Part shown: positions 1 through 8,800 of the stretch, in pieces
How positions within the stretch are numbered: position 1 is the first letter of the stretch
Layout of the letters: each line of letters opens with the position of its first letter
From: a virus
DNA length: 24,761 nucleotides
Reading direction: 5' to 3' (one strand)
IMG/VR virus record: IMGVR_UViG_3300020183_000438
Span: 1 to 24,761 of that record
Position numbers and translations under genes: made by a program
Notes under the pieces: model-generated
The model's database searches: none
What the model was told of the DNA's origin: nothing
The model's input: the letters and a program-made list of their open reading frames with translations, nothing else

Positions 1-2
1 TG

Positions 3-158
3 CAACCTCGTCGTCCCACCGACAATTCGCAGAACAATGGTCAAATCGTTAACACTCCCCGTTTTTCTGAAATGGGTGGACTGTCCAACGCGGCTAAAAC
101 AGGGTCAAAGAACAAAATGACCATGAGCAAGCCCGGTGACACGAAAAAAGTTTATTAA
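3..158 (+). CDS. C-terminal end of an upstream phage protein (partial)
   Basis: An open frame enters from the left edge and stops with TAA at 156-158, giving 51 residues that end in DTKKVY. The tail is polar and low in hydrophobic residues (rich in Asn, Gly, Ser, Lys), as is common for the disordered C-terminus of a structural protein. It lies just before the scaffold candidate and capsid gene, where portal or a small head gene usually sits, so a portal C-terminus is possible. Nothing in the visible part proves this. The start lies outside the window. Confidence 0.55.
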   Translation, partial: QPRRPTDNSQNNGQIVNTPRFSEMGGLSNAAKTGSKNKMTMSKPGDTKKVY

Positions 159-177
159 GAACAGAAGGGGCTAAACC

Positions 178-711
178 ATGAGTCTTGAGAACTATTCACC
201 AGAAGCAATCTCCGAACTGGCTGCACTTTCCAAGCGTTTGTCGGAAGACCCTTCTACCCGCAAAGAGTTTTTGCGGCTAACTAAGAAAGTCCATCCTGAC
301 CTGCCCGTGCCTGAGATTGAAATGGAAGAGGCAGTCAATCAGCGCGCATCTGTTGCTGAAGAGAGGGTGGCTCAACTAGAAGCCAAACTCAAACAGCGTG
401 AGATTCGTGATGAGTTGATGAAGCGACGCAACTCCCTTAAGGAAAAAGGCTACGTCCAGTCCGATGAGGAAATCTTGGAAATTGAAAAACTGATGACCGA
501 GAAAGGCATTGCTAACCATGAGACGGCTGCTGACTACTGGCAGAAGTCACGTGAGACTGCGGTTCCCACGGCTAATAATGGTTTCCCGCAACCCGTTATG
601 TCTCGGTTTGACATTAAGGGTTATATGAAAAACCCAGTTGGTGCAGCGCGTGAAAACGCTGCGGCGGCTCTTGCAGAACTTCGCAAGAATCCCAAGCCGA
701 TTGGCCTGTAG
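178..711 (+). CDS. Probable capsid scaffolding protein
   Basis: This 177-residue protein lies directly upstream of the major capsid gene, the usual place for a scaffold. It is highly charged and helical in character: residues about 50-110 are rich in Glu, Lys, Arg and Leu (AEERVAQLEAKLKQREIRDE) and look like a coiled coil. The N-terminal part holds a segment ending in LTKKVHPDLPVPEIE that I associate with phage scaffold-like proteins. The C-terminus is basic (ELRKNPKPIGL), as expected for a scaffold's coat-binding tail. The ATG at 178 follows a GAAGGGG motif. Scaffold sequences diverge fast, so the call rests mainly on position, composition and size. Alternative: another minor head protein. 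Confidence 0.65.
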   Translation: MSLENYSPEAISELAALSKRLSEDPSTRKEFLRLTKKVHPDLPVPEIEMEEAVNQRASVAEERVAQLEAKLKQREIRDELMKRRNSLKEKGYVQSDEEILEIEKLMTEKGIANHETAADYWQKSRETAVPTANNGFPQPVMSRFDIKGYMKNPVGAARENAAAALAELRKNPKPIGL

Positions 712-750
712 TTTGGTATGGGGCTTATTTTGAAACTTCGGAGGTAAATC

Positions 751-1761
751 ATGCCTATTGGTGGCGGCATCCTTCCGGCTTCGGGTACAAGTCAATTCAA
801 CGAGTTAACCTATGTTACTCGGCGCGCATTTATCCCGAAGTTGGTCGTACAAATCTACAACTCGACGCCCCTTATGGCGGCGCTGATCGCTAACAGCCAA
901 ACCGCTTCTGGCGGTGTGTCTTCAGTATCAGTCCCCGTCCAGGGTTCCCAGTTTGTAAACGCTCAGTGGTCTGACTACTCGGGTTCGTTTGCACAACCTT
1001 CTGTTCAGCAGGGTGCATACCAGGCTGAATTTAACCTCAAGTTGCTTGTCTCCCCCGTTCCGTTCCTCGGAATGGAAGGTGCAGTGCAGCAAGACTACGC
1101 GATCATCCCCCTCATTGAGGCTCGCATGAACGATGCGACCAACGTGATGATGGATTCGATGGCAACTGCCTTGTATACCAATACCAGCAATCAGCAGCAG
1201 TTTATTGGACTGCCTGCAGCGATTGACGATGGTACGGGCACTGCAACCTACGGAAACATCAACCGTACTACTGAAACCTGGTGGAAATCCAAGCAGTACG
1301 CTGCTGGCTCTGTAAACCCCACCCGCCAGAACGTCCTTCAGTACATCTCCGGCACTGTGAAGAACGGCGCTGAAGTGCCTACTTTTGGTGTCTGCGGATT
1401 TGGTACATGGACCCTTTTGGCCCAAGACTATGTGGGTCAAGAGAACTACATGATTACCCCAGGATCGGGTTTTGACGGTGATGCCAATGGCCCCCAGGCT
1501 GCTTTCCGCGCCCTGATGGTTGCTGGTGTGCCTATCTATCCAGACCCTTACTGCCCAGAAGGTACTATGTATTTTCTGAACAGCAACTACATGTCGCTCT
1601 ACATCCATGAACAAGCATCGTTTGCGTTCACTGGGTTTGAGTCCACCCTGCCGAACTTCCAAATTGGTTATGTTGGTGCCGTGCTGATGATTGCTGAACT
1701 CGTCAACACCAAGCCAAAAGCCATGACGAAGATTACCGGCTACAACTCACTTAGCCTGTAA
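751..1761 (+). CDS. Major capsid protein (HK97-fold type)
   Basis: A 336-residue protein with a strong ribosome binding site (GGAGG 8 bases before ATG) and the expected position after the scaffold candidate. It has a flexible N-terminus, then alternating hydrophobic and polar segments typical of a capsid shell protein: an early segment ending in YNSTPLMAALI, an acidic long-helix-like part around EARMNDATNVMMDSMATALY, and a later segment with VAGVPIYPDPYCPEGTMYFLN, which resembles the 'measured antigen-like' strand region of HK97-fold capsid proteins. Its length matches the class of small podoviral capsid proteins such as epsilon15 gp7 (about 335 residues, from memory). Assignment is by pattern and context. 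Structure prediction would settle the fold. Confidence 0.82.
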   Translation: MPIGGGILPASGTSQFNELTYVTRRAFIPKLVVQIYNSTPLMAALIANSQTASGGVSSVSVPVQGSQFVNAQWSDYSGSFAQPSVQQGAYQAEFNLKLLVSPVPFLGMEGAVQQDYAIIPLIEARMNDATNVMMDSMATALYTNTSNQQQFIGLPAAIDDGTGTATYGNINRTTETWWKSKQYAAGSVNPTRQNVLQYISGTVKNGAEVPTFGVCGFGTWTLLAQDYVGQENYMITPGSGFDGDANGPQAAFRALMVAGVPIYPDPYCPEGTMYFLNSNYMSLYIHEQASFAFTGFESTLPNFQIGYVGAVLMIAELVNTKPKAMTKITGYNSLSL

Positions 1762-1770
1762 GGAGGAATC

Positions 1771-2106
1771 ATGTCATTAGCAACTAACAAAATCCTTCTC
1801 GCTGACGCTAACGCAAACACCGCTGGTGCGTATTTTCAGGCCGAGACTATTGCTGTTGCCAACGCCTCTTCTACCGTGCTGGACGCTGGTGCATATTATG
1901 TGTACCCGACCTCCAACGTGGTGATTCAGGTCAACAATAATTCAAACGGAAATGCGTTTGCTAACGTGTACGCTGCTAACGCTGGCGGGTTGGTTATCTC
2001 TGACGGTACTAACGTGCGCCTTAATAACTTTGGTGGCGCAGGCAACATTAACGTCTCCGTGGTGGCTGTTAACGGTGGTGAGCCTGCTGGCGAAACCTAC
2101 GCATAA
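1771..2106 (+). CDS. Small head protein, possible capsid decoration protein
   Basis: This 111-residue protein starts 9 bases after the capsid gene behind a perfect AGGAGG. It is rich in Ala, Asn, Val and Gly and looks all-beta (VVIQVNNNSNGNAFANVYA). It has no signal peptide, membrane segment or catalytic motif. Strong translation signal, small size and the site next to the capsid gene suit a cement or decoration protein; the epsilon15 staple protein has a similar size. I see no clear sequence match, so the role is inferred from context only. Confidence 0.5.
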   Translation: MSLATNKILLADANANTAGAYFQAETIAVANASSTVLDAGAYYVYPTSNVVIQVNNNSNGNAFANVYAANAGGLVISDGTNVRLNNFGGAGNINVSVVAVNGGEPAGETYA

Positions 2107-2115
2107 GGAGAAATC

Positions 2116-2532
2116 ATGGACGCTAACAGTGTAGGTACCCAGTTACCCAATAGGTTTGGACAAATCCTGTTGGGGCAATTGATTAGCGCCAACATGAACT
2201 CCACTGCGGATCAGCAGATCGTTATTTTCTCTGCGCCTGCCAAGTACATCATTCGTCGAATTGTGGCTACAAACGCTTCTGTCAGCCTAAGTACGGCTGC
2301 CGGAGGCGTTTATCCGCAAGAGAGCAAGGGTGGAACAGCAATTGTCGCAGCGGGACAGGCATACAGTGGCTTGACTGCATCGGGCAAGTTTATCGACTTG
2401 ACCATTGCATCTGGCTACACCTCTGGCGGTGATGTTCTTACTGCCAAGAGTATTTACCTGTCTTTAACGACGCCCCAAGGTGCAGCGGCTACCGCTGATG
2501 TTTATGTTTTTGGTGACATTGTGACGCTATGA
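2116..2532 (+). CDS. Small beta-rich virion protein, function unknown
   Basis: A 138-residue protein with an AAGGAG site before its ATG. The sequence alternates hydrophobic and small polar residues (APAKYIIRRIVATNASVSLS) and ends in YVFGDIVTL, consistent with a beta-sandwich. It lies between the putative decoration protein and the next head gene, and its stop overlaps that gene (ATGA at 2529-2532). It may be a second decoration protein or a head-fibre base. I do not recognise the family with certainty. Confidence 0.5.
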   Translation: MDANSVGTQLPNRFGQILLGQLISANMNSTADQQIVIFSAPAKYIIRRIVATNASVSLSTAAGGVYPQESKGGTAIVAAGQAYSGLTASGKFIDLTIASGYTSGGDVLTAKSIYLSLTTPQGAAATADVYVFGDIVTL

Positions 2533-2873
2533 CAAATGTTTTTGTACGCAACAACGGTGACAATCCTTTGGTAGACGCCTTTGATGGCGTCACTTATAAC
2601 TTTGCCTGTGGCAAGGAAGTGGAAGTACCCGAAATTGCTGCAAAGCATATATTTGGTTATGGCGATGACAATAAAGAGCCGTATCTTGTAAGGCTTGGTT
2701 GGATGAAAATGAGTACAGACTATTCTATTGCAATGGAGCGTTTGGCTACGTTTTCATTCAGTCGTGAGTCTTCCAAACCCGTCCACGTGTCAGCCCCCGT
2801 GGTGGAGCGAGTAGCCGCACCCATGCCTAAAGCGCGGGTTGCGGCGAAAGTGCCATCCTCAACAGATGATTAA
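2529..2873 (+). CDS. Conserved small head/connector-region protein
   Basis: This 114-residue gene starts inside the stop of its neighbour (ATGA), so its translation is probably coupled. The N-terminal 70 residues contain a compact motif, FDGVTYNFACGKEVEVPE followed by HIFGYG and EPYLVRLGW, that I recognise as recurrent in phage head regions without a known function. The C-terminal 35 residues are Pro, Ala and Val rich and probably disordered. It lies directly before the adaptor gene, so a connector or head-completion role is possible but unproven. Confidence 0.5.
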   Translation: MTNVFVRNNGDNPLVDAFDGVTYNFACGKEVEVPEIAAKHIFGYGDDNKEPYLVRLGWMKMSTDYSIAMERLATFSFSRESSKPVHVSAPVVERVAAPMPKARVAAKVPSSTDD

Positions 2874-2875
2874 GA

Positions 2876-3514
2876 ATGGCAACAACTCTATCGGGTTACA
2901 TTACAGAAACCCGTCGATTGCTGCATGACGTTAACGCAAATTTCTGGACCGATGCGGAGTTAACGGACTACATCAACGACGGACGAAACACCCTAGTGCG
3001 AGACAGTGGGTGTAATCGCGTCCTTCAGTCTTACACTGCTCCATACAATGTTGAGACGATTGACTTTTCGGCTTTACCGGAAGATGTAAAAACAATTGAT
3101 ATTCTTAACATCAACCTGTATTGGGGAAACTCTCGGGTTCCCCTTATGTATTTTCCCTGGACAAACTTTAACGCTCAGTTGAGGTACTGGCAAAACTACA
3201 CTGGGCGACCAGCGGCGTTCTCCATGTATGGTCCTAAAAAAATATTTATTGGCCCTAAACCGGATCAAGCCTATGTAATGGAACTTGACACAGTTGTTGA
3301 GGTTGACCCAATGGTCAATGGTGCAGACGTAGAGACTTTGCCAACCCCCTTTACTGAGTCAGTGCCGTTCTATGCGGCTTACATTGCCAAGTATCAAGAG
3401 CAGTCCTATGGCGAGGCTGAAATATTCAAACAAGAATATGCTAAGCACGTTATGGAAGCCCTTAATGGAACCTTTACCCGACGGCTACCCACACCTTACA
3501 TATCGGGGTACTAA
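2876..3514 (+). CDS. Head-tail adaptor protein
   Basis: This 212-residue protein opens with a helical segment (TTLSGYITETRRLLHDVNAN) followed by FWTDAELTDYINDGRN. That 'LLHD..xxxWTDxEL..YIN.aR' pattern is characteristic of phage adaptor (gp4/gp6-like) proteins that extend the portal towards the tail. The middle contains WTNFNAQLRYW and GPKKIFIGPKPD, where the family usually shows a beta-rich section, and the C-terminus returns to helix. Starting 2 bases after the previous stop, it precedes the nozzle-like gene, the expected order for a short-tailed phage. Fold family is moderately certain; exact orthology is not. Confidence 0.72.
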   Translation: MATTLSGYITETRRLLHDVNANFWTDAELTDYINDGRNTLVRDSGCNRVLQSYTAPYNVETIDFSALPEDVKTIDILNINLYWGNSRVPLMYFPWTNFNAQLRYWQNYTGRPAAFSMYGPKKIFIGPKPDQAYVMELDTVVEVDPMVNGADVETLPTPFTESVPFYAAYIAKYQEQSYGEAEIFKQEYAKHVMEALNGTFTRRLPTPYISGY

Positions 3515-5245
3515 ATGGCTGCCGTTGAGCAAAAGAAACAGTACGCCGTTGTCAAGGACTTCAAAGGTGTAAACACCAAGAATAGCCGCACGGTTATTGA
3601 AAATGGTGAGTTTGCTTGGCTTGAGAACGCGCAACCCATAGGTTTTGGCAATCTGAAAATCGTTGAGGGCAATCAGTTGGTGAACTCGACTGCTTGGACC
3701 GCCAATGTGACCTATATGTCTTCAGTCAACATTCAGAACAATGAGTACATTCTTGGCTTTCAGGACGATGGATCGGCCCAGTATGTCAACATTACGACTG
3801 GCACAACAGGAAATATCGCTGCTGCCAATACGTTTTCCAATACCGGCGTAGCCATTACCCAGTGGAAAAATGAGCGCGCCCTAATTATTGACCCTGACAG
3901 AGGGTATAAAACTTGGGATGGCGTGAACCTGCTTGACATTGGCTCGGTGGTCACGGTAACAATCAACAATCCTGGCACTGGCTACAACGCCGCTAATACC
4001 ACTGTTTCTTTTGGTGCCCCTAACCAGGCCAACGGAGTGCAGGCTACGGGTGAGGTGGTCATCGTTGCAAACGCCGTCTCGGAAATCATTGTGACCGAGG
4101 CTGGCACCGGATACACCAGCCCACCCACGGTGACAATTACGGGCGGTGGCAGCAATGCCAACGTGACTTGCTCAATTCTTGACCAGAACGGCACTGACGT
4201 AGCCACCTTTTCTGGGCGTGCCTGGATTGCTTCGGATCGGACCACGTTCTACACGGCAGCCGATACCTACAATGACTTCACAAACATCTCAGCCGGGTTC
4301 TTGACTATTTCGGACTCGACCCTGAGAACCAACATTACCCGCATCCTGTCAGCCAATAACTTCTTGTATGTCTTCGGCGAGGACTCTATTAACGTGTTTT
4401 CAGATGTGCGGATAGATTCTATAACTGGCGTAACTTTGTTTACAAACACCAACGTCTCGGCGTCTATTGGTTCCAACCTCAGAAACACCATCTTCCCGTA
4501 CTTCCGGTCTGTGTTGTTTATGAACGAGTACGGGGTGTACGCCCTGGTGGGTGCTACCACGACCAAAATCAGTGACCCCTTGGATGGGGTATTCCCGCTG
4601 ATTAACTTTGACGAGCCGGTTTCTGGTGGTCAGTGTCTTATCAATAACATCCTGTGCGCCGTGTACAACTTTAATTACAACGACAACGGAACAATGCGCT
4701 GGATTCAGGCAGCGTTTTTTGAGCGTAAGTGGTTTTTTACTAACCAACTAACAGATGCCTACTTTGTGGTTCCGGCGGTCAAGGATGGTTTTTTAAACTT
4801 GTATGGCACTACTGGAAACAATTTGTACCAATTCTATGAAGATGCAGCCAATCCAGTAGAAGTTGAGGTTGAGACTGCCCTATTGCCTATGGGCGACCCT
4901 ATCCGCGACAAGCAGGCGCTCAAGATTGGCATTGAGGCCACCTTGGGCAATGTGCCTATCTTGTTGACGGCTTTTGTCGATTCAGAATCCCAGCAGTCTC
5001 CGGCAATTAATTTTGCCAATACGATTTTTTGGATCAACAATTCTTTGCAGACTATTGATTGGACCAACAACCTGTCTCAAGTCGTTGGTTGGATTACTGG
5101 AACCAGTGCTGGCGCTGGATATTACTTGTACAAATCAGACGCCAAAATGTTTGGCAAATACCTTGGAATGACTATCACAACCAATGCAACCCCATTTACA
5201 ATCAATGGGTTCCAATTTGAACATGAACTGAGAGCGAGGTTCTAA
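3515..5245 (+). CDS. Tail nozzle / DNA-stabilisation-like protein (P22 gp10-like role)
   Basis: A 576-residue, mostly beta protein immediately after the adaptor gene. The N-terminus (VVKDFKGVNTKNSRTVIENG, then WLENAQPIGFGNLK) matches the start I associate with podoviral nozzle proteins, where the chain enters a beta-propeller. Repeated short blades follow (for example RAWIASDRTTFYTAA and FLYVFGEDSINVFSD). Residues about 146-225 form an apparent insertion with two GTGY motifs (see the repeat entry). The start ATG directly follows the previous stop (TAA ATG) with only a weak GGGG site. Role: sealing the portal channel below the adaptor. Identification is from order and architecture, not from a strong motif. 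Confidence 0.68.
   Translation: MAAVEQKKQYAVVKDFKGVNTKNSRTVIENGEFAWLENAQPIGFGNLKIVEGNQLVNSTAWTANVTYMSSVNIQNNEYILGFQDDGSAQYVNITTGTTGNIAAANTFSNTGVAITQWKNERALIIDPDRGYKTWDGVNLLDIGSVVTVTINNPGTGYNAANTTVSFGAPNQANGVQATGEVVIVANAVSEIIVTEAGTGYTSPPTVTITGGGSNANVTCSILDQNGTDVATFSGRAWIASDRTTFYTAADTYNDFTNISAGFLTISDSTLRTNITRILSANNFLYVFGEDSINVFSDVRIDSITGVTLFTNTNVSASIGSNLRNTIFPYFRSVLFMNEYGVYALVGATTTKISDPLDGVFPLINFDEPVSGGQCLINNILCAVYNFNYNDNGTMRWIQAAFFERKWFFTNQLTDAYFVVPAVKDGFLNLYGTTGNNLYQFYEDAANPVEVEVETALLPMGDPIRDKQALKIGIEATLGNVPILLTAFVDSESQQSPAINFANTIFWINNSLQTIDWTNNLSQVVGWITGTSAGAGYYLYKSDAKMFGKYLGMTITTNATPFTINGFQFEHELRARF
3950..4189 (+). repeat. Two-fold GTGY repeat inserted in the nozzle-like protein
   Basis: Residues 146-225 of the nozzle-like protein carry two copies of a short beta motif: VTVTINNPGTGYNAANTTVSF and, about 40 residues later, IIVTEAGTGYTSPPTVTITG. 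Such 'GTGYTSPPTVTI' units occur in many phage structural proteins as surface-exposed beta repeats. The block interrupts propeller-like sequence and is more Gly, Thr and Asn rich than its flanks, so it looks like an acquired surface domain. Confidence 0.6.
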
Positions 5246-5247
5246 CT

Positions 5248-5811
5248 ATGGCACTCCCTATTACCATACCCAATACGTTTGCAACCGCTAACGCGGCAAT
5301 ACCGTTGTCTCAACTGGATAACAATTTCACCACAGTTGCGGGTGCAATCAATGGCATTGGCAACGGGGCAGAAGCCCTAACAAATGTTGAAATAACTGGT
5401 GGCGATCTAGCCAATGTTGTGCTGCAAAACCGCAACCGAGAGTTTGTCACGATTAACACTGGTGGTGCGGCCAACACAATCAACTATGACGTAAACACGC
5501 AACAAGTGCTGTTGTATACCGGCAATGCTACTGCGAACGTAACGCTCAATATTCGCGGCAACTCGTCGGCTACGCTCAACAATGTGATGGAGACTAACTC
5601 TTCGATCACGGTTGCTTTTGGCATGACAAGTAATGCCAATGCTCGTTACGTTAGCCTTGTCCAGATTGATGGCTCAAACGTCACACCCAAATGGCAGGGC
5701 GGCGCTCCGACCAGCGGTACTGCAAACAGTACAGAGTTTTATGTACTAAACACCATTAAAACTGGGGCAAACACTTACAGTGTGTTTGGTTCTAAGACAG
5801 CCTTTACATAA
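5248..5811 (+). CDS. Tail fibre or fibre-adaptor protein
   Basis: This 187-residue protein begins with LPITIPNTFATANAAIPLSQ and LDNNFTTVAGAINGI. This opening ('ITIPNTFA..tx.IPLSqLDxNF') is common at the N-terminus of phage tail-fibre proteins, where it fixes the fibre to the tail. The remainder is beta-rich with many Asn, Thr and Val residues (TNVEITGGDLANVVLQNRN). It is short for a complete fibre, so it may be an adaptor or a small spike. It lies between the nozzle and the large glycine-rich protein, with 9-base spacing to the latter, which suggests they work in one receptor-binding complex. Confidence 0.65.
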   Translation: MALPITIPNTFATANAAIPLSQLDNNFTTVAGAINGIGNGAEALTNVEITGGDLANVVLQNRNREFVTINTGGAANTINYDVNTQQVLLYTGNATANVTLNIRGNSSATLNNVMETNSSITVAFGMTSNANARYVSLVQIDGSNVTPKWQGGAPTSGTANSTEFYVLNTIKTGANTYSVFGSKTAFT

Positions 5812-5820
5812 GGAATAGCG

Positions 5821-8800
5821 ATGCCTGTTCTTTCTTCGCTTGCTTACGCCACAGCCAAAGCCTACGGGTTTGGTTTATTCCAAGCCGCTGGTGGCATAAC
5901 AGTCATCCAAACCTTTACTTCCTCGACCACATGGGTCTGCCCTGCTGGGGTAACGGAGGTTGAGTATTTGGTTGTTGCTGGTGGGGCGGGTGGAGGGCAT
6001 AACATTGGCGGGGGTGGCGGTGCTGGTGGCTTTAGAACAGGAACAGGGTTTGTTGTAACCGAAGGCACTTCTTATACAGTCACTGTTGGTGGTGGCGGTA
6101 CAGGCAGCAGTTCCTCCCCATCGGCTGCTGCTTCTAATGGCTCTGACTCCGTGTTTAGCACCATTACATCTACCGGGGGTGGAAGGGGTGGGAATGGAAC
6201 TCCAGCCAACTCAGCAAATGCTGGTGGATCGGGTGGTGGCGGCACCTATGTTGGTGGGTCAACTACAGGCGGAAACGGAAACACCCCATCGACATCGCCG
6301 TCGCAGGGAAGCAACGGTGGCAATGGAATAGCGTCAAATCCTTACTTTGGTGCTGGCGGTGGAGGTGGCGCTTCTGCTGTTGGTGGAAACGCTCCAGCAA
6401 GTGCGGCTGCAAATGCTGTTGGTGGCGCAGGAACAGCATCGTCTATTAGCGGTTCTTCTGTAACCTATGCAGGAGGTGGGGGTGGAGGTTCTCAGTCTCC
6501 CGGTTCGGCTGGTGCAGGCGGTGCAGGGGGAGGCGGTGCTGGGTCAACAACTACTAGCGCAACTGCCGGTACTGCTAATACGGGTGGTGGAGGTGGCGGA
6601 TGCGGCCCCAATGGGCCAAACTCAACAGGTGCAGCAGGCGGCTCTGGCATCGTAATCATCAAATACGAAGTAACTCCTGCTACGACTGTTGATGTTGTTC
6701 AGCAATTTACTGCATCTGGCACTTGGACTTGCCCGACTGGTGTGACCGAGGTTGAGTATCTCGTTGTCGCTGGTGGTGGTGGGGGTGGCTTAGGAAATAC
6801 CAACTGCGGGGGTGGTGGAGGAGCAGGGGGATACAGAACTGGAACTGGGTTTTCTGTAACCGCTGGAACTGATTACACGGTAACTATTGGTGCTGGCGGA
6901 GCAAATACCACCAATGGATCAAATTCTGTTTTTTCTACCATAACTTCTGCTGGTGGCGGGAAAGGTGGAACAGGTAACGCAGATGCGGGTGGAAGTGGTG
7001 GTTCTGGCGGCGGCGGAGGAGCACAAAGTGGAGGTGGTGGGACTGGAAACACTCCCTCGGTAAGCCCATCGCAAGGAAACAACGGCGGTGGCGGAAACAA
7101 TACGGGCTATTCCGCCGGCGGAGGTGGTGGCGCAGGCAGTGCCGGAGTTACTGCTGGAGGCGGATCTGGTGGCAATGGGGGAAATGGAGGGGCTGCGGGT
7201 GTATCTACTATCTCCGGGTCTTCTGTGTCATATGCCGGCGGCGGCGGAGGCGGGGTGGCGGGTAGCGGAACGGTTGGTTTGGGCGGTGGAACATCAACAA
7301 CTGCCGACAAGGGCGGTGGCGCCAACGGAGGCAAGAATGCTGTTGGCGGAACAGGAACGGCTAATACCGGCGGTGGAGGGGGCGGAGGTGGCGGACCCTC
7401 TGCTTTTAATGGTGGTCCCGGCGGCTCCGGGGTCGTGCTTCTTCGCTACGCAGTACCTTTATCGACAGTAGAGACATTCAAATCCTCGACCAAGTGGAAG
7501 CCTCCTGTTGGCGTGACCTCTGTTGACTACCTTGTGGTTGCGGGTGGTGCAGGGGGCGGTGGAACTGCGGCTGGTGGCCCCGGTGGTGGTGGTGGTGGAG
7601 GTGCTGGAGGATTTAGAACAGGTACTGGTCTTGCCGTTGCATCTACTACTGAATACACAATTACGGTTGGTGCGGGTGGTAATGGAGGAGCCGCTGGTGC
7701 GTCTGGGTCAAGTGGTGGAGATTCCACATTCAGCACCATTACATCTAACGGTGGCGGTGGAGGCGGTTATGGACAAGGCGGAGTAAACGGCCTTTCTGGT
7801 GGTTCTGGTGGGGGTGCTGGAAGTAAGAGCGGAACTGGAACTGGTGGCACCGGGAACACTCCTTCAACATCTCCATCACAAGGCAACAACGGTGGTGGTT
7901 TTACTGCACCAAATACCGGAGGTTCTAATGGTGGCGGAGGTGGTGGCGGAGCGTCAGCAGTAGGTGGGGGTGCTGCGAATGGTGCTAACGCTGGCGGAAA
8001 CGGTGGTGATGGCACAGCCTCTACTATTACTGGTTCGTCCGTAACTTACGCAGGCGGTGGAGGTGGGGGAGGAAACCCTGCTGGTACTGGAGGGGCCGGA
8101 GGTGGTGGAACAGGCTCAACTGCTGGAACCAACAACTCTACTACTGGAACTGCTAACCTTGGAGGGGGCGGTGGTGGTCAAGCATTGGCTTCTACGGCTG
8201 GAAAAGCAGGCGGCTCAGGAGTAGTCATCCTTAAATACCTTGCCAAGCCCAATTACCAAATCTTCCAAGCATCAGGCACATGGGTCTGTCCTACGGGTGT
8301 GACTGAAGTCGAGTACCTAGTCGTGGCTGGTGGTGGGGGTGGTGGTTGTGGCGGTGGCGGCGCTGGTGCAGGTGGTTACAGAACAGGCACGGGGTTTAGC
8401 GTCACAGCAGGAACTTCATACACAATTACGGTGGGTGGAGGAGGTGCTGGTGCTACCGCTACCAATGCCAAAGGAGTTAATGGTTCTGATTCGGTCTTTA
8501 GCACCATTACATCTACCGGAGGAGGTGGTGGGGGTTCTAATTTAAGCGCCGCAGGAGCAAACGGTGGGTCTGGAGGCGGTGGAGGCGTTTCTGCAAATAG
8601 TGGTGCCGGTGGTTCTGGTAACACACCATCAACAAGTCCATCTCAGGGAAATAATGGGGGTAATAACATTACAAGCCCTTCTTACGGAGGAGGAGGCGGC
8701 GGAGGAGCGGGTGGTGTTGGTAGCAACGGAACTGGCTCCGCTGGCGGGAATGGTGGCAATGGAACGGCATCTTCTATTTCTGGAATTTCAACCACATACG

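Noticed and set aside
928-1662. A 244-residue minus-strand frame opposite the capsid gene
   Set aside because: It lies fully antisense to a strongly supported capsid gene, has no ribosome binding site of note and no recognisable motif.
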